A stretch of 64,000 nt of DNA from Deltaproteobacteria bacterium (GCA_023265625.1 JAHFST010000009.1:1-64000); one strand, 5' to 3'. Positions 1-10,285 are shown, counted from the first letter of the stretch. Notes: generated from the sequence alone by a model not told the origin. Program-made: numbers and translations.

Positions 1-257
1 TGGATATCCGTAGGCTTAAATATATCGATACCCACGGAGGTGGTTGCTCCATAAAGAAGGTGAAATTTACTATCGGGATCCAGGAAACTCGGAATCGGAG
101 ATGTGTTATTTTCTTCAGGGGCCAGAAGGGTGAGGTGTTTTTGATCGTCTGACTCATTTAACCTTGAGCAGAATAAGACAGAGCTATCATTACCACTGGC
201 CTTAGGACAATCCGTGTCACCCACAGTTTTAACCTCACATTTCCATCCCCCGAACAA
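1..257 (-). CDS. Partial hypothetical protein, runs off left edge
   Basis: An open frame on the minus strand enters from the window edge and reads as plausible protein (GWKCEVKTVGDTDCPK, then DPDSKFHLLYGATTSVGIDI). The same frame has a TGA at 276-278, so the start must lie between there and the coding-like sequence. I see only a TTG at 255-257 and no good Shine-Dalgarno. It could be an independent gene with a weak start or a frameshifted remnant of a longer protein. It sits just downstream of the beta-helix gene in a different frame. The DPDSKFHLLYG stretch is loosely like a blade of a surface beta-propeller, but I do not recognise the family. Confidence 0.4.
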   Translation of the reverse strand, partial: MFGGWKCEVKTVGDTDCPKASGNDSSVLFCSRLNESDDQKHLTLLAPEENNTSPIPSFLDPDSKFHLLYGATTSVGIDIFKPTDI

Positions 258-288
258 ACTCGCTATCGTCAGTCTTCAAAATAAGTTG

Positions 289-2373
289 CTACTTACAAAT
301 TCCTGTATTTCCATCACAATCAAATATGGCGTTGTCGCCAAAGTCGTAGACGTTTGGAAAGCCACTAAATAGTACATCGTGAGGTAAATTACTATTTGCA
401 CCTACACCCCAATTTGAGTTGGCTGAGTGAAACTGCTCAGTAGTAATAAAAACCCCTCCTGCATACTCTCCTTGATTCCCAATAATAGTAGAATCGACCA
501 AAGTGCCTTCTCCACCTGCTAAACCCTGTAAACAAAGCCCCCCCACTGAACTTTTTGATAGGTTAGTGTTGTTTGCAATGACTGTATTGGTAATGAGGAC
601 CTTATTCTTACCTGCGTCAAGAGCTGTTCCAAAAGCAGTATATCCTGCTCCGCAAGCTGCTATACCACCGCTCGTTGGACCCTGATTGTTTGATATTTCA
701 GAATCAGAGATGGTTACCTCAGGAGAATAAGTGATTAGCCCCGCTCCCTTACAGTTGGTTATTTTAATGTTTTGTAATGTCGCTTGCTTGACTTGATCTG
801 CATTATCACCGATCTGGACGCCATAAAACTCACTTTCAGAAACAGTAACATTCTTCATCTCCACGACTTCACCACTGACACGGATACCGGTGCCGGTAGT
901 ATTAGTCACAGCAAGCTGATCCAGAGTAACTTTCTCTAAGCCAAATACCCATAATCCTCCTCCGGCTACTCCATTAGAGATATTCTCAACTATAGCATTC
1001 TCAATAGAAAGATATTTTCCATTGGATGTAGTCGAATCATAGCTTTGTACACTGACCCCTTTTTCACTCATAGCTACCGACGTGTTTTGAATATCGACCT
1101 CACCCTTCCCTGAACCAAAAATAATCCAGATACCAATATGCTGATTCTCCAAGACCTCACAATGATCAACCTTAACATTAATATTACTGGTTGTTTTTCC
1201 GGCATCAATGAACACACCATAGGCACCCTTGCTGATGGTCAGACCACTTAAACTTAATGTTATCGCACTATCCACTGTGCCTGAGTATATTTCATAAATC
1301 ACAGGATTTGCTGGATCACCTTGAATAATTGTTGTCTTGGCGTCACCACTCTGAGATTTAAGAGTCAGCGATTTACCCATAAGATCCAAGTTTTCTTTGT
1401 AGGTTCCATCGCAGATTTCAATCACATCCCCATTTTTACTTGCATTAATTGCTTGCTGTATTGACTGGTACATTGAATCTGCACAACCAACGGTTGGTTG
1501 TAGGACATCTACTAGTGAGTCCGGGGTAATATTAGTATCTTGACCCTCGTCCGGTGGCACGTCGAACGATGCTACACTATCGACTGGCAACCCATCATCG
1601 GTCACTTCACCTTGAGAGACATCTGCAATCAGTCCCAGGTCCGGGGTGAAATTAGTATCCTGCCCTACATTGGTCGGCAGGGTATCGGTAATATCAGTGT
1701 TAGGCTGAGACGAGGCATCCATCCCAGCTTCTCCCCCGCTCCCATCCTGAGCATCCGGGTAGAGGTACCAATCCGGAAGTTGCACCGTGCTATTGCAACC
1801 TATGATACTAATCGGAGCGCCTCCGATTTTATAAAATACCTGAGCCCAGCGAGGTAAATCATCCTCATTAAAATCATCTGCCCAAGGCTTGTTTCCCGCC
1901 ATTTCCCAACAGGCTTCGTGACTCATCCCCTCTTCACAGAAGGTTAACCTCGACCAGGCGATGTTCGAAGTTGAATATCGTGCCACCTCTCTTTGCAGCA
2001 GCTTGGCTAATTGCTCCCGACGCAAGGCAACAACCTCATTCTTGGTCAGAGTAGGGAACCAGGCCCCGTCCATTTCAAGATACCGGCGCGAGTCATTGCC
2101 CCGCAGGATAAACACATCTTCATTGGCATATTCGAGACGATCAGGGAGTTCACGAATCAGGATAATTTCACCAGTCTGATCATTGACCTGGGCCTTGGTG
2201 ACGGGGAGACCGGGGTGCTCGTAGTGGTCCCGGTAGATGCTATCGATAATTTGTTGCGGGTCTTGTCCCTCGGGGATAGCAACGGTCGTGGGGTCTTCGG
2301 AGCAAGTGTCAACCGGCACCGAGGCCAGGTTGACAACATCCATACCGGCTCGAATCTTGGAATCATCGGACAT
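289..2373 (-). CDS. Parallel beta-helix repeat protein (694 aa), likely surface or secreted
   Basis: Residues about 300-690 carry the repeating hydrophobic pattern of right-handed beta-helices (NGDVIEICDGTY, LTLSGLTISKG-like rungs), as in pectate-lyase-fold surface proteins. Residues about 195-295 form an Asp/Gly-rich linker with an internal repeat (GQDTNFTPD and GQDTNITPD). Residues 1-190 resemble nothing I can name. ATG at 2371-2373 is chosen because AAAGGAG lies six bases upstream; the TTG two codons earlier touches that site. There is no N-terminal signal peptide. An internal ISIIGC near residue 190, followed by an Asp-rich linker, looks like a lipobox, but no start codon or basic segment precedes it. 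Substrate and role are unknown. Confidence 0.75.
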   Translation of the reverse strand: MSDDSKIRAGMDVVNLASVPVDTCSEDPTTVAIPEGQDPQQIIDSIYRDHYEHPGLPVTKAQVNDQTGEIILIRELPDRLEYANEDVFILRGNDSRRYLEMDGAWFPTLTKNEVVALRREQLAKLLQREVARYSTSNIAWSRLTFCEEGMSHEACWEMAGNKPWADDFNEDDLPRWAQVFYKIGGAPISIIGCNSTVQLPDWYLYPDAQDGSGGEAGMDASSQPNTDITDTLPTNVGQDTNFTPDLGLIADVSQGEVTDDGLPVDSVASFDVPPDEGQDTNITPDSLVDVLQPTVGCADSMYQSIQQAINASKNGDVIEICDGTYKENLDLMGKSLTLKSQSGDAKTTIIQGDPANPVIYEIYSGTVDSAITLSLSGLTISKGAYGVFIDAGKTTSNINVKVDHCEVLENQHIGIWIIFGSGKGEVDIQNTSVAMSEKGVSVQSYDSTTSNGKYLSIENAIVENISNGVAGGGLWVFGLEKVTLDQLAVTNTTGTGIRVSGEVVEMKNVTVSESEFYGVQIGDNADQVKQATLQNIKITNCKGAGLITYSPEVTISDSEISNNQGPTSGGIAACGAGYTAFGTALDAGKNKVLITNTVIANNTNLSKSSVGGLCLQGLAGGEGTLVDSTIIGNQGEYAGGVFITTEQFHSANSNWGVGANSNLPHDVLFSGFPNVYDFGDNAIFDCDGNTGICK

Positions 2374-2507
2374 AGTCAACTCCTTTGAGAGAAGCCAACT
2401 TGACCCGCTGCGTTACGAGGGGCAAGTGTTAACAACACATACGAGTCAGTCTTCGACGGCGTCGAAAAAAAGTTGCGTCGCAGAAGATTTTTCCTTGCCA
2501 GTACACT

Positions 2508-2546
2508 TAATATGGTATACGTCGTTTATAAATCCATACCATATTA
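2508..2546. promoter_or_regulatory. Inverted repeat at the start of the Fic gene, putative operator
   Basis: An 11-bp perfect inverted repeat (TAATATGGTAT at 2508-2518 and ATACCATATTA at 2536-2546) has a 17-bp spacer. The right arm ends on the A of the fic ATG. A possible -35 TTGCCA lies at 2495-2500 and a possible -10 TATACG at 2516-2521. No Shine-Dalgarno precedes the ATG, so the transcript may be nearly leaderless. The location fits a repressor operator, perhaps for autoregulation. Confidence 0.45.
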
Positions 2547-3490
2547 TGACACTTTTACCCAAAAATCTTCAGGAATCACTTGAGAGGAAACACCGCGCCC
2601 TCAATAAGCTGCGTCCCTTGCCACGCTCTGCCGTAGAGAAGTTGCGGGAACATTTCAAGATTGAAATGACTTACAACTCCAACGCCATTGAGGGAAACCG
2701 CCTTACCCTGAAAGAGACATTTTTGGTGATCAACGAAGGGATTACCGTCAAGGGGAAACCCTTAAAAGATCATCTGGAAGCCAAGGATCATCACGCAGCC
2801 CTGGAGTATCTCTACGAACTTGTGGAACATAAAAACCAACAGACATGCTCCGAGCATCTCATTCGCACTCTGCACCAGTTAGTCACCCGGGAGACCGAAG
2901 AGGCATGGGCAGGAAAATATCGCGAAAGCAACGTCTTCATTACGGGAGCGGATCATACTCCGCCGGATGCAATGGATGTCCCGTTACAAATGAAAAATTT
3001 GGTTCAGTGGTTCAGAGACAATCAAAAAAACCTCCACATTGTGGAACTTGCGGCTCTTTTTCACCATCGCCTGGTTTTCATCCATCCTTTTTTGGATGGA
3101 AACGGCCGAACCGCCCGACTGGCAATGAATCTCATCTTAATGAAAGAGGGGTACCCACTTGTCGTCATTCTCAAAAATGATCGAAAGAAATACTATCGTG
3201 TCTTGAGCGAGACGGACAAGGGGAACCACAAATCGCTTGTGCAATTTATCGCCCAAGCCGTTCAGCGCTCGCTTGATATTTATCTGCAAACATTGACTCC
3301 CGCTTCGGAAAAAAGAGAGAAAAATCTGCCTCTCTCCCAAATCGCCAAAGACAGCCCCTATTCAGCAAAGTATTTAAACTTGCTCGTTAGACAAGGGAAG
3401 TTGGAGGCGCATAAAGAGGGAAGGATTTGGCTGACCTCCCAAGAAGCCCTTAAGAGGTATCAGGAGGGGCGGCAGAGGAAGAGGAAGTAA
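2546..3490 (+). CDS. Fic domain protein, AMPylation family, with C-terminal DNA-binding-like tail
   Basis: Fic enzymes transfer AMP (or another nucleotide moiety) from a nucleotide to hydroxyl groups on target proteins. The catalytic motif HPFLDGNGRTAR is complete near residues 179-190. An N-terminal SNAIEGN near residues 44-50 matches the inhibitory S/TxxxE(G)N helix of class II Fic proteins, so the protein should be autoinhibited. The last ~50 residues (LSQIAKDSPYSAKYLNLLVRQGKLEAHK) look like a small helix-turn-helix of the kind often appended to Fic proteins. ATG 2546 is the only start giving the usual N-terminus (314 aa). The gene stops one base before the convergent gene's stop codon. 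The target protein cannot be told from sequence. Confidence 0.9.
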   Translation: MTLLPKNLQESLERKHRALNKLRPLPRSAVEKLREHFKIEMTYNSNAIEGNRLTLKETFLVINEGITVKGKPLKDHLEAKDHHAALEYLYELVEHKNQQTCSEHLIRTLHQLVTRETEEAWAGKYRESNVFITGADHTPPDAMDVPLQMKNLVQWFRDNQKNLHIVELAALFHHRLVFIHPFLDGNGRTARLAMNLILMKEGYPLVVILKNDRKKYYRVLSETDKGNHKSLVQFIAQAVQRSLDIYLQTLTPASEKREKNLPLSQIAKDSPYSAKYLNLLVRQGKLEAHKEGRIWLTSQEALKRYQEGRQRKRK

Positions 3491-6400
3491 CTACAAATTC
3501 CTCTTCCTCATTGCCCAAAACAAAGTCGCCGGGGTCATCATCAGCAGGAACGGGATCACGTCTTCAGGACGGCCGGAGCCATCCATCCGGCAGGCGCAAC
3601 CGCCGCCACCCGATGCCCCGGGTGCCGCCGAACCGGCCGGGCTAATGGCCAGGTCACGATCACAGGCATCCCCCATCCCATCGCCATCCGTATCCTCTTG
3701 GCCGGGATTGGCCACCACGGGGCAGTTGTCGGTGTTATCCGGCAATGAATCGCCGTCCATGTCGTCCTGGCACACGTCGCCGACCCCATCGCCATCCGTA
3801 TCCAACTGAATCTGCTCCGGGGTAATATCAGGCGTACTAGGCCCATTGGACACAATCGGGCAATTGTCTCCCACCCCCTCGCTGGCGGCCGCGCAGATGG
3901 CCACACCGGCGCTATCGGCCACACTGCGTCCGCAATCGCAGATCCCATCGTGATCGGAATCAGGCTTCGTCGGGGACTGCACCGGGTAGAGCGGGCCATT
4001 GACCTCGACAAAATCGGAGCAGCCGTCGTCATCCGTATCCACCTTATTGGGATCGGTCCCTAAGACCTTCTCAATATTGTCCGGAATCCCGTCGCCGTCG
4101 GTGTCAATGATGGAACCACTTCCGCTGGCTTCACACTCGTCACCGACCCCATCGCCATCCGCATCCTTCTGATCCGGATTGCTGATGAAGGCACAATTAT
4201 CCATCTTGCCGGTCGGGCCAAAGCCGCAAACATCGTCAATAGGCGCCTTCTCACTGGGGTTGCAGATGCCATCACCATCCGGATCCGGGTCGGTCACGGT
4301 CACCGTCACTATCTCCGTCTTGGTTATCTCCTTGGTTATCTCCTTGATTGGGAAACAATCATCAAACTTGGATTTCGTGGCATCCAATGGCAAACAATCA
4401 AAGGCATCTTCAACCCCATCGCCATCGGTGTCCGATTTATTGGGATCCAGTCCTAAGTGCCCCTCCAGGTCATCACTGATGCCGTCTCCATCGCTATCCT
4501 TCACCTTCACCAGGGCGTCTTCCGGATCGCAGGCCGCGTCCACCTTATTTAGATTCAGGTCTTGGTTCACCTTTTCTTGGACATTACCGGCCCCATCCAC
4601 ACACTGGCTCTCGGGACAGCCCTGATTGGTGACAAGACCGGATACCAATGGGCATTTATCCATACTGTCGTCGATGCCATCATGATCCTGATCCGCATTG
4701 ACGCTTGGCGCCGGACACCCGTTCTGGGCCGGGTCTTGGTCATTGGGCGGACCAAACTGGGTGGGACATTTATCATCGGCGTCCACAATCCCATCCTTAT
4801 CTTGGTCGTCACAAACATCCCCAATCCCATTGGCATTTAAATCCACCTGGTCGGCATTGACCGCGGTCGGGCAATTGTCCGCCACATCCACGTCATGATC
4901 GGCAACGCCATCGTTGTCATCATCGGGGTCACAGACATTGCCTAGACCGTCTTTGTCGGTATCAAGTTGGTCAGAATTTGCAATCTGGGCGCAGTTGTCC
5001 TGGTCGTCATTCACGCCATCGTCATCAGAATCAGCAGTCGCAATGACAACAACATCATCCTGAGGATCGCACGCCGCATCAACCTGATTATTGTTTTTAT
5101 CAACCCCGGTCTTCAACTGCGCCTTCTCCTGCGCATCCGCACAATACTTGTCTGCAGGACAACCAAATATCGTCCCTGACACCTGCGGACACTGGTCCAC
5201 ACTGTCGATAATCCCATCTCCATCCGCATCCGTGGGAACGACATTTGGCGGTGTCACCACAAACTGTACGGAACAGGACCCGCCGTCACCCTTGCCAAAC
5301 AAGGTATAAACCGTAACAATCACCGGTTTCACGGTCAAAGTATCCGTTATTTTTTTTGATTTTTCATTTTCCGGCTTGGTCACATCCCCTTCCAGGAGAT
5401 GGGCCTCGGTCGCAAAGGAGACGTCCCAAGCCAAGATAGTCTCGTCCGGCGTCGCACCGACCTTCCCCGTCAATGAACACGAGGGAGGCGGAGGCAACAC
5501 CACCGGTCCATCCGGCACCACCGAGATATCAATGGTGCAACTGTTCCCGGCTAAGCTAATCGCGACCAATTTATAATTTGTTTTTCCCACCGGTTCTACG
5601 GAAAGCGACTCGATCCCATTCACCTTCTGTCCGTTGACCATGACCGTCTCGGCATTCTGCGTCGTCCAAGAGAGCGTGTAGGTCTTGTCGTCCACATTCT
5701 TTTCCGCCTTGAATTCATCACAACTCAACGCGGGCACCTTCTCCTTGGCGGGGACAAAAACTTGCTGAGGTGACGGGCAATCGTTGTCAAATGGGTCTTT
5801 GGCGGTCAAGGTGTAGGTGGTGGGCTCGACGGCGGGGAGATTCACAGTTGCTGCCTTGTCAGTGTAAAGTTGTTCCTCAATACCATTAACGGTTTTCGTC
5901 AAATTCACTGTCTTGGCATCGTAGGTGGTCCAAGCCAGCAGCACTCCATTTAGAGTGGGCGTCCACAGCAGCTCGCAGGTGATGTGCGGGCAACCATTCT
6001 TGGCAGGATCCTGATCCGCGTAACCTTTTTTATTGGGGCAGGCATCCTGATCCACCGTAACACCGTCTCCATCGGGATCATCACAAACATCCCCCACTCC
6101 ATTGGCATCCGTATCTTTTTGGTCGGCATTGGCCTTGAGCGGGCAATTGTCCTGGCCATCGAGGACGCCATCACTGTCATCATCAGGATCACAGGCATCC
6201 CCCATCCCATTGCCATTGGTGTCCTTCTGATCGGGGTTCGGAACCTGGAGACAATTGTCCTGCGCGCTCCCATCGGGATTGGCATTCAAAACCCCATCCC
6301 CGTCGATATCGTTGTCACAAGCATCTCCTAGTCCATCCTTGTCGGTGTCGGTTTGATCCGCATTCGCAATCAGAACGCAGTTGTCCGCGGCATCGTTCAC

Positions 6401-7813
6401 CTTATCCCCATCGGTATCCACCACAACCACCACACCATCCTGAGGATCACAGGCCGCATCAACCTTATCATTGTCCTGATCAATCCCGGTCTTCAGTTGC
6501 GCCTTGCCTTGGTTATCCGCACAGTACTGATCCGCAGGGCACCCAAATACAGCCGCACTCCCTGCCACCTTGGGGCACTGATCCACATCATTCTTCACAC
6601 CGTCATTGTCGTCATCCGTGCTCACCTCATCCACCGGACAGCCGTTCTTTCCCGCTCGAGTTATATTCTTCGGACCGCGCTGTGTCGGGCAATCGTCGTT
6701 CTTATCCGCAATCCCATCCCCATCCGCGTCTGGACAACCAGATATTGGCCCTGCTTCCTTCGGACACTGATCCACATTGTCGTTGACTCCGTCATTATCA
6801 TTATCCGAATCGCACACATCCCCAAGCCCATCTTTATCCGTATCTAACTGGTCAACATTCGCCCTCTCAGGACAATTATCCACTGGCTTCCCAATACCAG
6901 TCGATAGCGACTCAATCGCTACTTTCTCCTCCGCCGTCGGGTTGCTGATCCCAAAAAAACCATCCCCATCAACATCGTACTTCTCCTTGATCCCCTCAAA
7001 CAACTTCTTGAAGAAATCCGACCAATCTATATCCGTGCTCGTCTTGACCACCTCCACAACCACATTCTTAAACAAACACCCTTCCGCCTTATCCCCAACC
7101 TTGCACGGACTCGGACCATCCTTCGTCAAATCCACAATATCCTGCGTCACTGACTCTCCCAACAAATCCTTCCCATTCTCATCGCAAATCGCCTTTGACT
7201 TATCATTCTTCACCCGGATCTTCACATTCGTAATCTGGGGGACACTCGCCAATCCACCGCCAATCATAAACGCACACGCCGGAACATCCTTCCCTGACCC
7301 GTCCTTCACCGTCTCAGGAAACAAATCGGCCGTCGCATCAATCACTACCCCCAATCCCACCGGGTCATACCCATACCCAATCCCGCTCAAGAAAAATCCC
7401 GGGTTCCCTTGCTTCTTAATCCCCTGCACATGCAACGGACTCTTTAACTGAATCTCATGCTTCGGATTCTCATCCCACTCCGCCTGCTTGATCGCAAAAA
7501 AAATAATATCCTGACAATAATCCCCACTGTTAAATCCCAAGGTCTCGTTCTCAATCCGGTCCCGCAAGGTCCCTGTCCCAGCATCCGCAAATGATCGAAT
7601 ATCGCACAGGTCACTGGTCACCCCGTCCTTCGCCAGTTGGCAGTTCATGTATTGCCCCTTGTCCCCGGCATTCGGAAACCATACCAATCCATTCGTCTCA
7701 TTATAAGCACACCACTTCTGCAATGGTGGCTTCTTCGGAGTCGACCAGGCTTGGGGGCTCACTGAACACAAGAGAGTCACCAGTGAAGCCACCAGAAATG
7801 TTTTTGATTTCAT
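3491..7813 (-). CDS. Thrombospondin type 3 repeat, calcium-binding surface protein with MYXO-CTERM-like tag (1440 aa)
   Basis: A signal peptide occupies residues 1-24 ([24 protein letters not shown]). Residues 25-270 include a GTLRDRI segment as in secreted beta-helix proteins. Two blocks of Asp-rich TSP3 repeats ([12 protein letters not shown] type, which bind Ca2+) span about 284-608 and 861-1395, separated by three Ig-like modules at about 609-860. Many paired cysteines suggest export and disulfides. The C-terminus has [11 protein letters not shown] near 1405, a hydrophobic stretch and a final RKRNL, the architecture of MYXO-CTERM sorting tags processed by myxosortases. No sorting protease is in the window. 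AGAGGA lies eight bases before the ATG. A role in surface structure or adhesion is inferred. Confidence 0.88.
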   Translation of the reverse strand: MKSKTFLVASLVTLLCSVSPQAWSTPKKPPLQKWCAYNETNGLVWFPNAGDKGQYMNCQLAKDGVTSDLCDIRSFADAGTGTLRDRIENETLGFNSGDYCQDIIFFAIKQAEWDENPKHEIQLKSPLHVQGIKKQGNPGFFLSGIGYGYDPVGLGVVIDATADLFPETVKDGSGKDVPACAFMIGGGLASVPQITNVKIRVKNDKSKAICDENGKDLLGESVTQDIVDLTKDGPSPCKVGDKAEGCLFKNVVVEVVKTSTDIDWSDFFKKLFEGIKEKYDVDGDGFFGISNPTAEEKVAIESLSTGIGKPVDNCPERANVDQLDTDKDGLGDVCDSDNDNDGVNDNVDQCPKEAGPISGCPDADGDGIADKNDDCPTQRGPKNITRAGKNGCPVDEVSTDDDNDGVKNDVDQCPKVAGSAAVFGCPADQYCADNQGKAQLKTGIDQDNDKVDAACDPQDGVVVVVDTDGDKVNDAADNCVLIANADQTDTDKDGLGDACDNDIDGDGVLNANPDGSAQDNCLQVPNPDQKDTNGNGMGDACDPDDDSDGVLDGQDNCPLKANADQKDTDANGVGDVCDDPDGDGVTVDQDACPNKKGYADQDPAKNGCPHITCELLWTPTLNGVLLAWTTYDAKTVNLTKTVNGIEEQLYTDKAATVNLPAVEPTTYTLTAKDPFDNDCPSPQQVFVPAKEKVPALSCDEFKAEKNVDDKTYTLSWTTQNAETVMVNGQKVNGIESLSVEPVGKTNYKLVAISLAGNSCTIDISVVPDGPVVLPPPPSCSLTGKVGATPDETILAWDVSFATEAHLLEGDVTKPENEKSKKITDTLTVKPVIVTVYTLFGKGDGGSCSVQFVVTPPNVVPTDADGDGIIDSVDQCPQVSGTIFGCPADKYCADAQEKAQLKTGVDKNNNQVDAACDPQDDVVVIATADSDDDGVNDDQDNCAQIANSDQLDTDKDGLGNVCDPDDDNDGVADHDVDVADNCPTAVNADQVDLNANGIGDVCDDQDKDGIVDADDKCPTQFGPPNDQDPAQNGCPAPSVNADQDHDGIDDSMDKCPLVSGLVTNQGCPESQCVDGAGNVQEKVNQDLNLNKVDAACDPEDALVKVKDSDGDGISDDLEGHLGLDPNKSDTDGDGVEDAFDCLPLDATKSKFDDCFPIKEITKEITKTEIVTVTVTDPDPDGDGICNPSEKAPIDDVCGFGPTGKMDNCAFISNPDQKDADGDGVGDECEASGSGSIIDTDGDGIPDNIEKVLGTDPNKVDTDDDGCSDFVEVNGPLYPVQSPTKPDSDHDGICDCGRSVADSAGVAICAAASEGVGDNCPIVSNGPSTPDITPEQIQLDTDGDGVGDVCQDDMDGDSLPDNTDNCPVVANPGQEDTDGDGMGDACDRDLAISPAGSAAPGASGGGGCACRMDGSGRPEDVIPFLLMMTPATLFWAMRKRNL

Positions 7814-7941
7814 ATATTTATTCCTCTTTTACCCCTAAGAACTGACCTTCTCCGAAACTGGGAAAGTGCAGTAATCAGCACGGGATTCTGGTCCTTGTCG
7901 GCAAATGGGTGGAGAAGTTGCGGAATAATTTAAAAAAAATG

Positions 7942-8097
7942 GTGACTACTCAGGTCCCCCCTGGAGGGACCGAGGACCTGTTTGAGCGCCACCTTTAGAA
8001 TCGCCGTTTTACGCAGGGAAGCCTTGGGCCGGAGTAAAGCGGCGATCGACGATGCGTGAGTTCCGCAGGGCCCGGAAGGGGGGACCTGAGTGGTCAC
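7942..8097. mobile_element. MITE-like palindromic element, 156 bp
   Basis: Terminal inverted repeats of 20 bp (7942-7961 and 8078-8097) match at 19 positions; the left arm begins GTGACTACTCAGGTCC. A second inverted pair (ATCGCCGTTTTAC at 8000-8012, GTAAAGCGGCGAT at 8034-8046) matches at 12 of 13, so the whole element folds back on itself. It fills most of the 346-bp gap between two divergent genes and encodes nothing convincing. No clear target-site duplication is visible and there is no second copy in this window. A MITE or large REP-type repeat is the best reading. Confidence 0.55.
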
Positions 8098-8159
8098 AAA
8101 TATTGCGTTTGAATTATTACCTCGAAAATCGGATAGTCGGCGCCTCAGGAATAACGGTT

Positions 8160-9512
8160 ATGGACACAGAACAATTGAAACTGCTGTTACGCGAAGGTGA
8201 AGGGCTCACCGTCGAGTTCAAAGAGAGGTTCACGTCCCGTATCGATGAGGACATGATCGCTTTTGCCAATGCCAAAGGAGGTGCGTTACTCTTGGGTGTA
8301 CGGGACGATGGCTCGGTTTCCGGCGAGCGGCTCACCAACGATCTTAAGGCCAAGATCAACAGCATTGCGAGGAATTGCAAGCCAAGCATCTCGGTGAATG
8401 CATCGCAGATCGGGGAAATGGTCGTTATTGAAGTTCCAGAGGGAACGGAAAAACCGTACAGCTGTAGCTCCGGTTATTACCGTCGACTCAATGGCAATAC
8501 TCAAAAAATGAGCCATGACGAAATTCGAGTGATGTTTCGTGAAAGCGACGTCATGCCTTTTGAGGAAAAAACCTCCAAACGTTTCACATTCGAAAACATA
8601 TCAAGAAGCAAGATCCTTGCCTTTACAAAGGAGGCGGGCATTCACATCGGAAAGACATCAACCATTGATTTTTTGAAAAGTCTCAAGGTTGCGGATGACC
8701 AGGTCGTTAAAAATGCTGGCATTTTTTTCTTTGCTAAGAAAATCTCCAATTACCTCCCTCAATCCCAAATGACCTTGGTGGCTTTCAAGGGAACCGAGAA
8801 ATTTCACATTTTTGACCGACGGGACATACAAGACGATCTTCTGACCCAATTTAATGAGGCCATTGATTTTCTAATGAAACACTTGAACGTAAGGAGCGAA
8901 ATCGAAGGCCTCAACAGGAGAGATATTTATGACATCCCTTTTGAAGCCCTGCGCGAAGCCCTCGTAAATGCCCTCATGCACCGTGATTACAGCATTACGG
9001 GCACACAAGTGAATGTCGAAGTTTATGATAATCGAGTTGAGATCATCAACCCCGGCGGTCTCGCACCAGGCGTATCCAAGAAAGCATTCGGCAACATTTC
9101 CGTGCGTCGCAATGAGCTGATTGCCGACCTTTTCTTCCGGCTTCACAAGGTTGAACGGATAGGAATGGGTATCAAACGAATGAGAAAGGCCATGAAAGTC
9201 GCCGGTCTCAAAGCACCAGAATTTGAAACCGATGGTTTTTTTCAGGCCATATTCTATCGATCGCCAGAATTTGCAAAAGTAACTACCCAAAAAACTAGGG
9301 AGAAAACTAGGGAGAAAACTAGGGAGAAAATCCTGGCTGCCGTTCGAGACAATCCTCATATTGCGACCAGCGAGATATCCAAGATTGTTGGTTTAACCTC
9401 AAAAGGAATTGAATGGAATATCAAAAAGCTGAAGACCGAGGGAATCCTGAAAAGAATCGGTCCCGACAAGGGCGGCCACTGGAAGGTGATGGCTGGGAAA
9501 GCGGGAAAGTAA
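8160..9512 (+). CDS. AlbA_2/Schlafen-type ATP-binding putative transcriptional regulator
   Basis: The N-terminus (EGEGLTVEFKERFTSRIDEDMIAFANAKGG) is the AlbA_2 (divergent AAA_4) domain seen in COG2865 regulators and Schlafen-like proteins. The middle (REALVNALMHRDYSITGTQVNVEVYDNRVEIINPGGL) is the GHKL-like conserved block of the family. The C-terminus (REKILAAVRDNPHIATSEISKIVGLTSKGIEWNIKKLK) is a winged helix. A longer reading from 8052 would translate part of the MITE-like element, so ATG 8160, with AGGA upstream, is preferred (450 aa). Three tandem TREK units link the domains. The SWIM gene begins five bases after the stop. DNA binding is likely; the regulated genes are unknown. Confidence 0.82.
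   Translation: MDTEQLKLLLREGEGLTVEFKERFTSRIDEDMIAFANAKGGALLLGVRDDGSVSGERLTNDLKAKINSIARNCKPSISVNASQIGEMVVIEVPEGTEKPYSCSSGYYRRLNGNTQKMSHDEIRVMFRESDVMPFEEKTSKRFTFENISRSKILAFTKEAGIHIGKTSTIDFLKSLKVADDQVVKNAGIFFFAKKISNYLPQSQMTLVAFKGTEKFHIFDRRDIQDDLLTQFNEAIDFLMKHLNVRSEIEGLNRRDIYDIPFEALREALVNALMHRDYSITGTQVNVEVYDNRVEIINPGGLAPGVSKKAFGNISVRRNELIADLFFRLHKVERIGMGIKRMRKAMKVAGLKAPEFETDGFFQAIFYRSPEFAKVTTQKTREKTREKTREKILAAVRDNPHIATSEISKIVGLTSKGIEWNIKKLKTEGILKRIGPDKGGHWKVMAGKAGK
9294..9329 (+). repeat. Three perfect 12-bp tandem repeats inside the AlbA_2 gene
   Basis: The unit ACTAGGGAGAAA occurs three times in succession, encoding TREK-TREK-TREK in the linker before the winged helix. Because 12 bp is a multiple of three, copy-number change would lengthen or shorten the linker without breaking the frame. 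Confidence 0.95.
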
Positions 9513-9517
9513 ATCTT

Positions 9518-10285
9518 ATGTCATCTTATTACGGTTACCACCGCTGGCCGGTTTATGTTCCGGTCGCCCAAAAGAAAAAACAGGCGGCCAAAAAATTGGA
9601 GGCTCTTCGGAAAAAGGGCATGGCCTTGGAGCCAATTCAACCCAATGGACAAAAAGTGGCGCGCACGTTTTGGGGACAGTCTTGGTGCCGCAACCTTGAA
9701 TCTTACAGTGATTATGCCAACCGCTTGCCACGCGGTCGAAGCTACTTGAGGCATGGAGCCGTGCTGGACCTCAAGATCGCCAAGGGAAAAGTTTCCGCCC
9801 TCGTCCAGGGAGCGTCCTTATACAAGATTGCCATTTCCATTCATCCCATTCCCGCGAAAGAGTGGCATGCCCTGATTCGGGAATGTTCTGGAAAAATCGA
9901 TTCACTGATAGAATTGCTGCGGGGACAATTCTCCAAAAGCATCATGGAGGTGATGACGCGTCCCCAGACCGGCCTGTTTCCGCGCCCCAAGCAGATCAAG
10001 CTTTCTTGCTCGTGTCCGGATTGGGCCGAGATGTGCAAGCATGTGTCGGCCGCCTTGTACGGAATCGGAACACGCCTCGATGAAAAACCGGAATTACTTT
10101 TCACCCTGAGACAGGTCGATCACAAAGACCTCGTCAGCCGGATCGATGTGACCAAGGCGACGCGAGGAGCAACGGCTCCCGATGATCAATTTCTGGCAGA
10201 AGAAAATCTTGGGGCTATCTTCGGAATTGATCTGGCAACCGAAACTCCCCCAAAAACCTCCCGATGGCACAAGAAGAAAAAATAA
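9518..10285 (+). CDS. SWIM zinc finger protein, partner of the adjacent SNF2 helicase
   Basis: The N-terminus (GYHRWPVYVPVAQKKKQAAKK...ARTFWGQSWC) is typical of bacterial SWIM proteins encoded next to SNF2 helicases. The zinc motif CSCPDWAEMCKH lies near residues 163-175 (CxC...CxH). The last 22 bases overlap the start of the helicase gene, implying translational coupling and joint action, probably on nucleic acid. ATG 9518 gives 255 aa and the family N-terminus; longer readings run into the upstream gene. The exact function of such SWIM/SNF2 pairs is not established. Confidence 0.85.
   Translation: MSSYYGYHRWPVYVPVAQKKKQAAKKLEALRKKGMALEPIQPNGQKVARTFWGQSWCRNLESYSDYANRLPRGRSYLRHGAVLDLKIAKGKVSALVQGASLYKIAISIHPIPAKEWHALIRECSGKIDSLIELLRGQFSKSIMEVMTRPQTGLFPRPKQIKLSCSCPDWAEMCKHVSAALYGIGTRLDEKPELLFTLRQVDHKDLVSRIDVTKATRGATAPDDQFLAEENLGAIFGIDLATETPPKTSRWHKKKK

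Noticed and set aside
2452-2466. Hairpin TTCGAC-GGC-GTCGAA followed by an A-run, as a terminator of the beta-helix gene
   Set aside because: It lies upstream of that gene's start, and on the plus strand the run is A rather than T, so it cannot be an intrinsic terminator in either direction.
3556-6847. Many open frames antisense to the TSP3 protein gene
   Set aside because: They arise from the repetitive GAT/GAC-rich coding sequence on the other strand. Their translations are low-complexity Ile/Met/Arg strings with no start signals.
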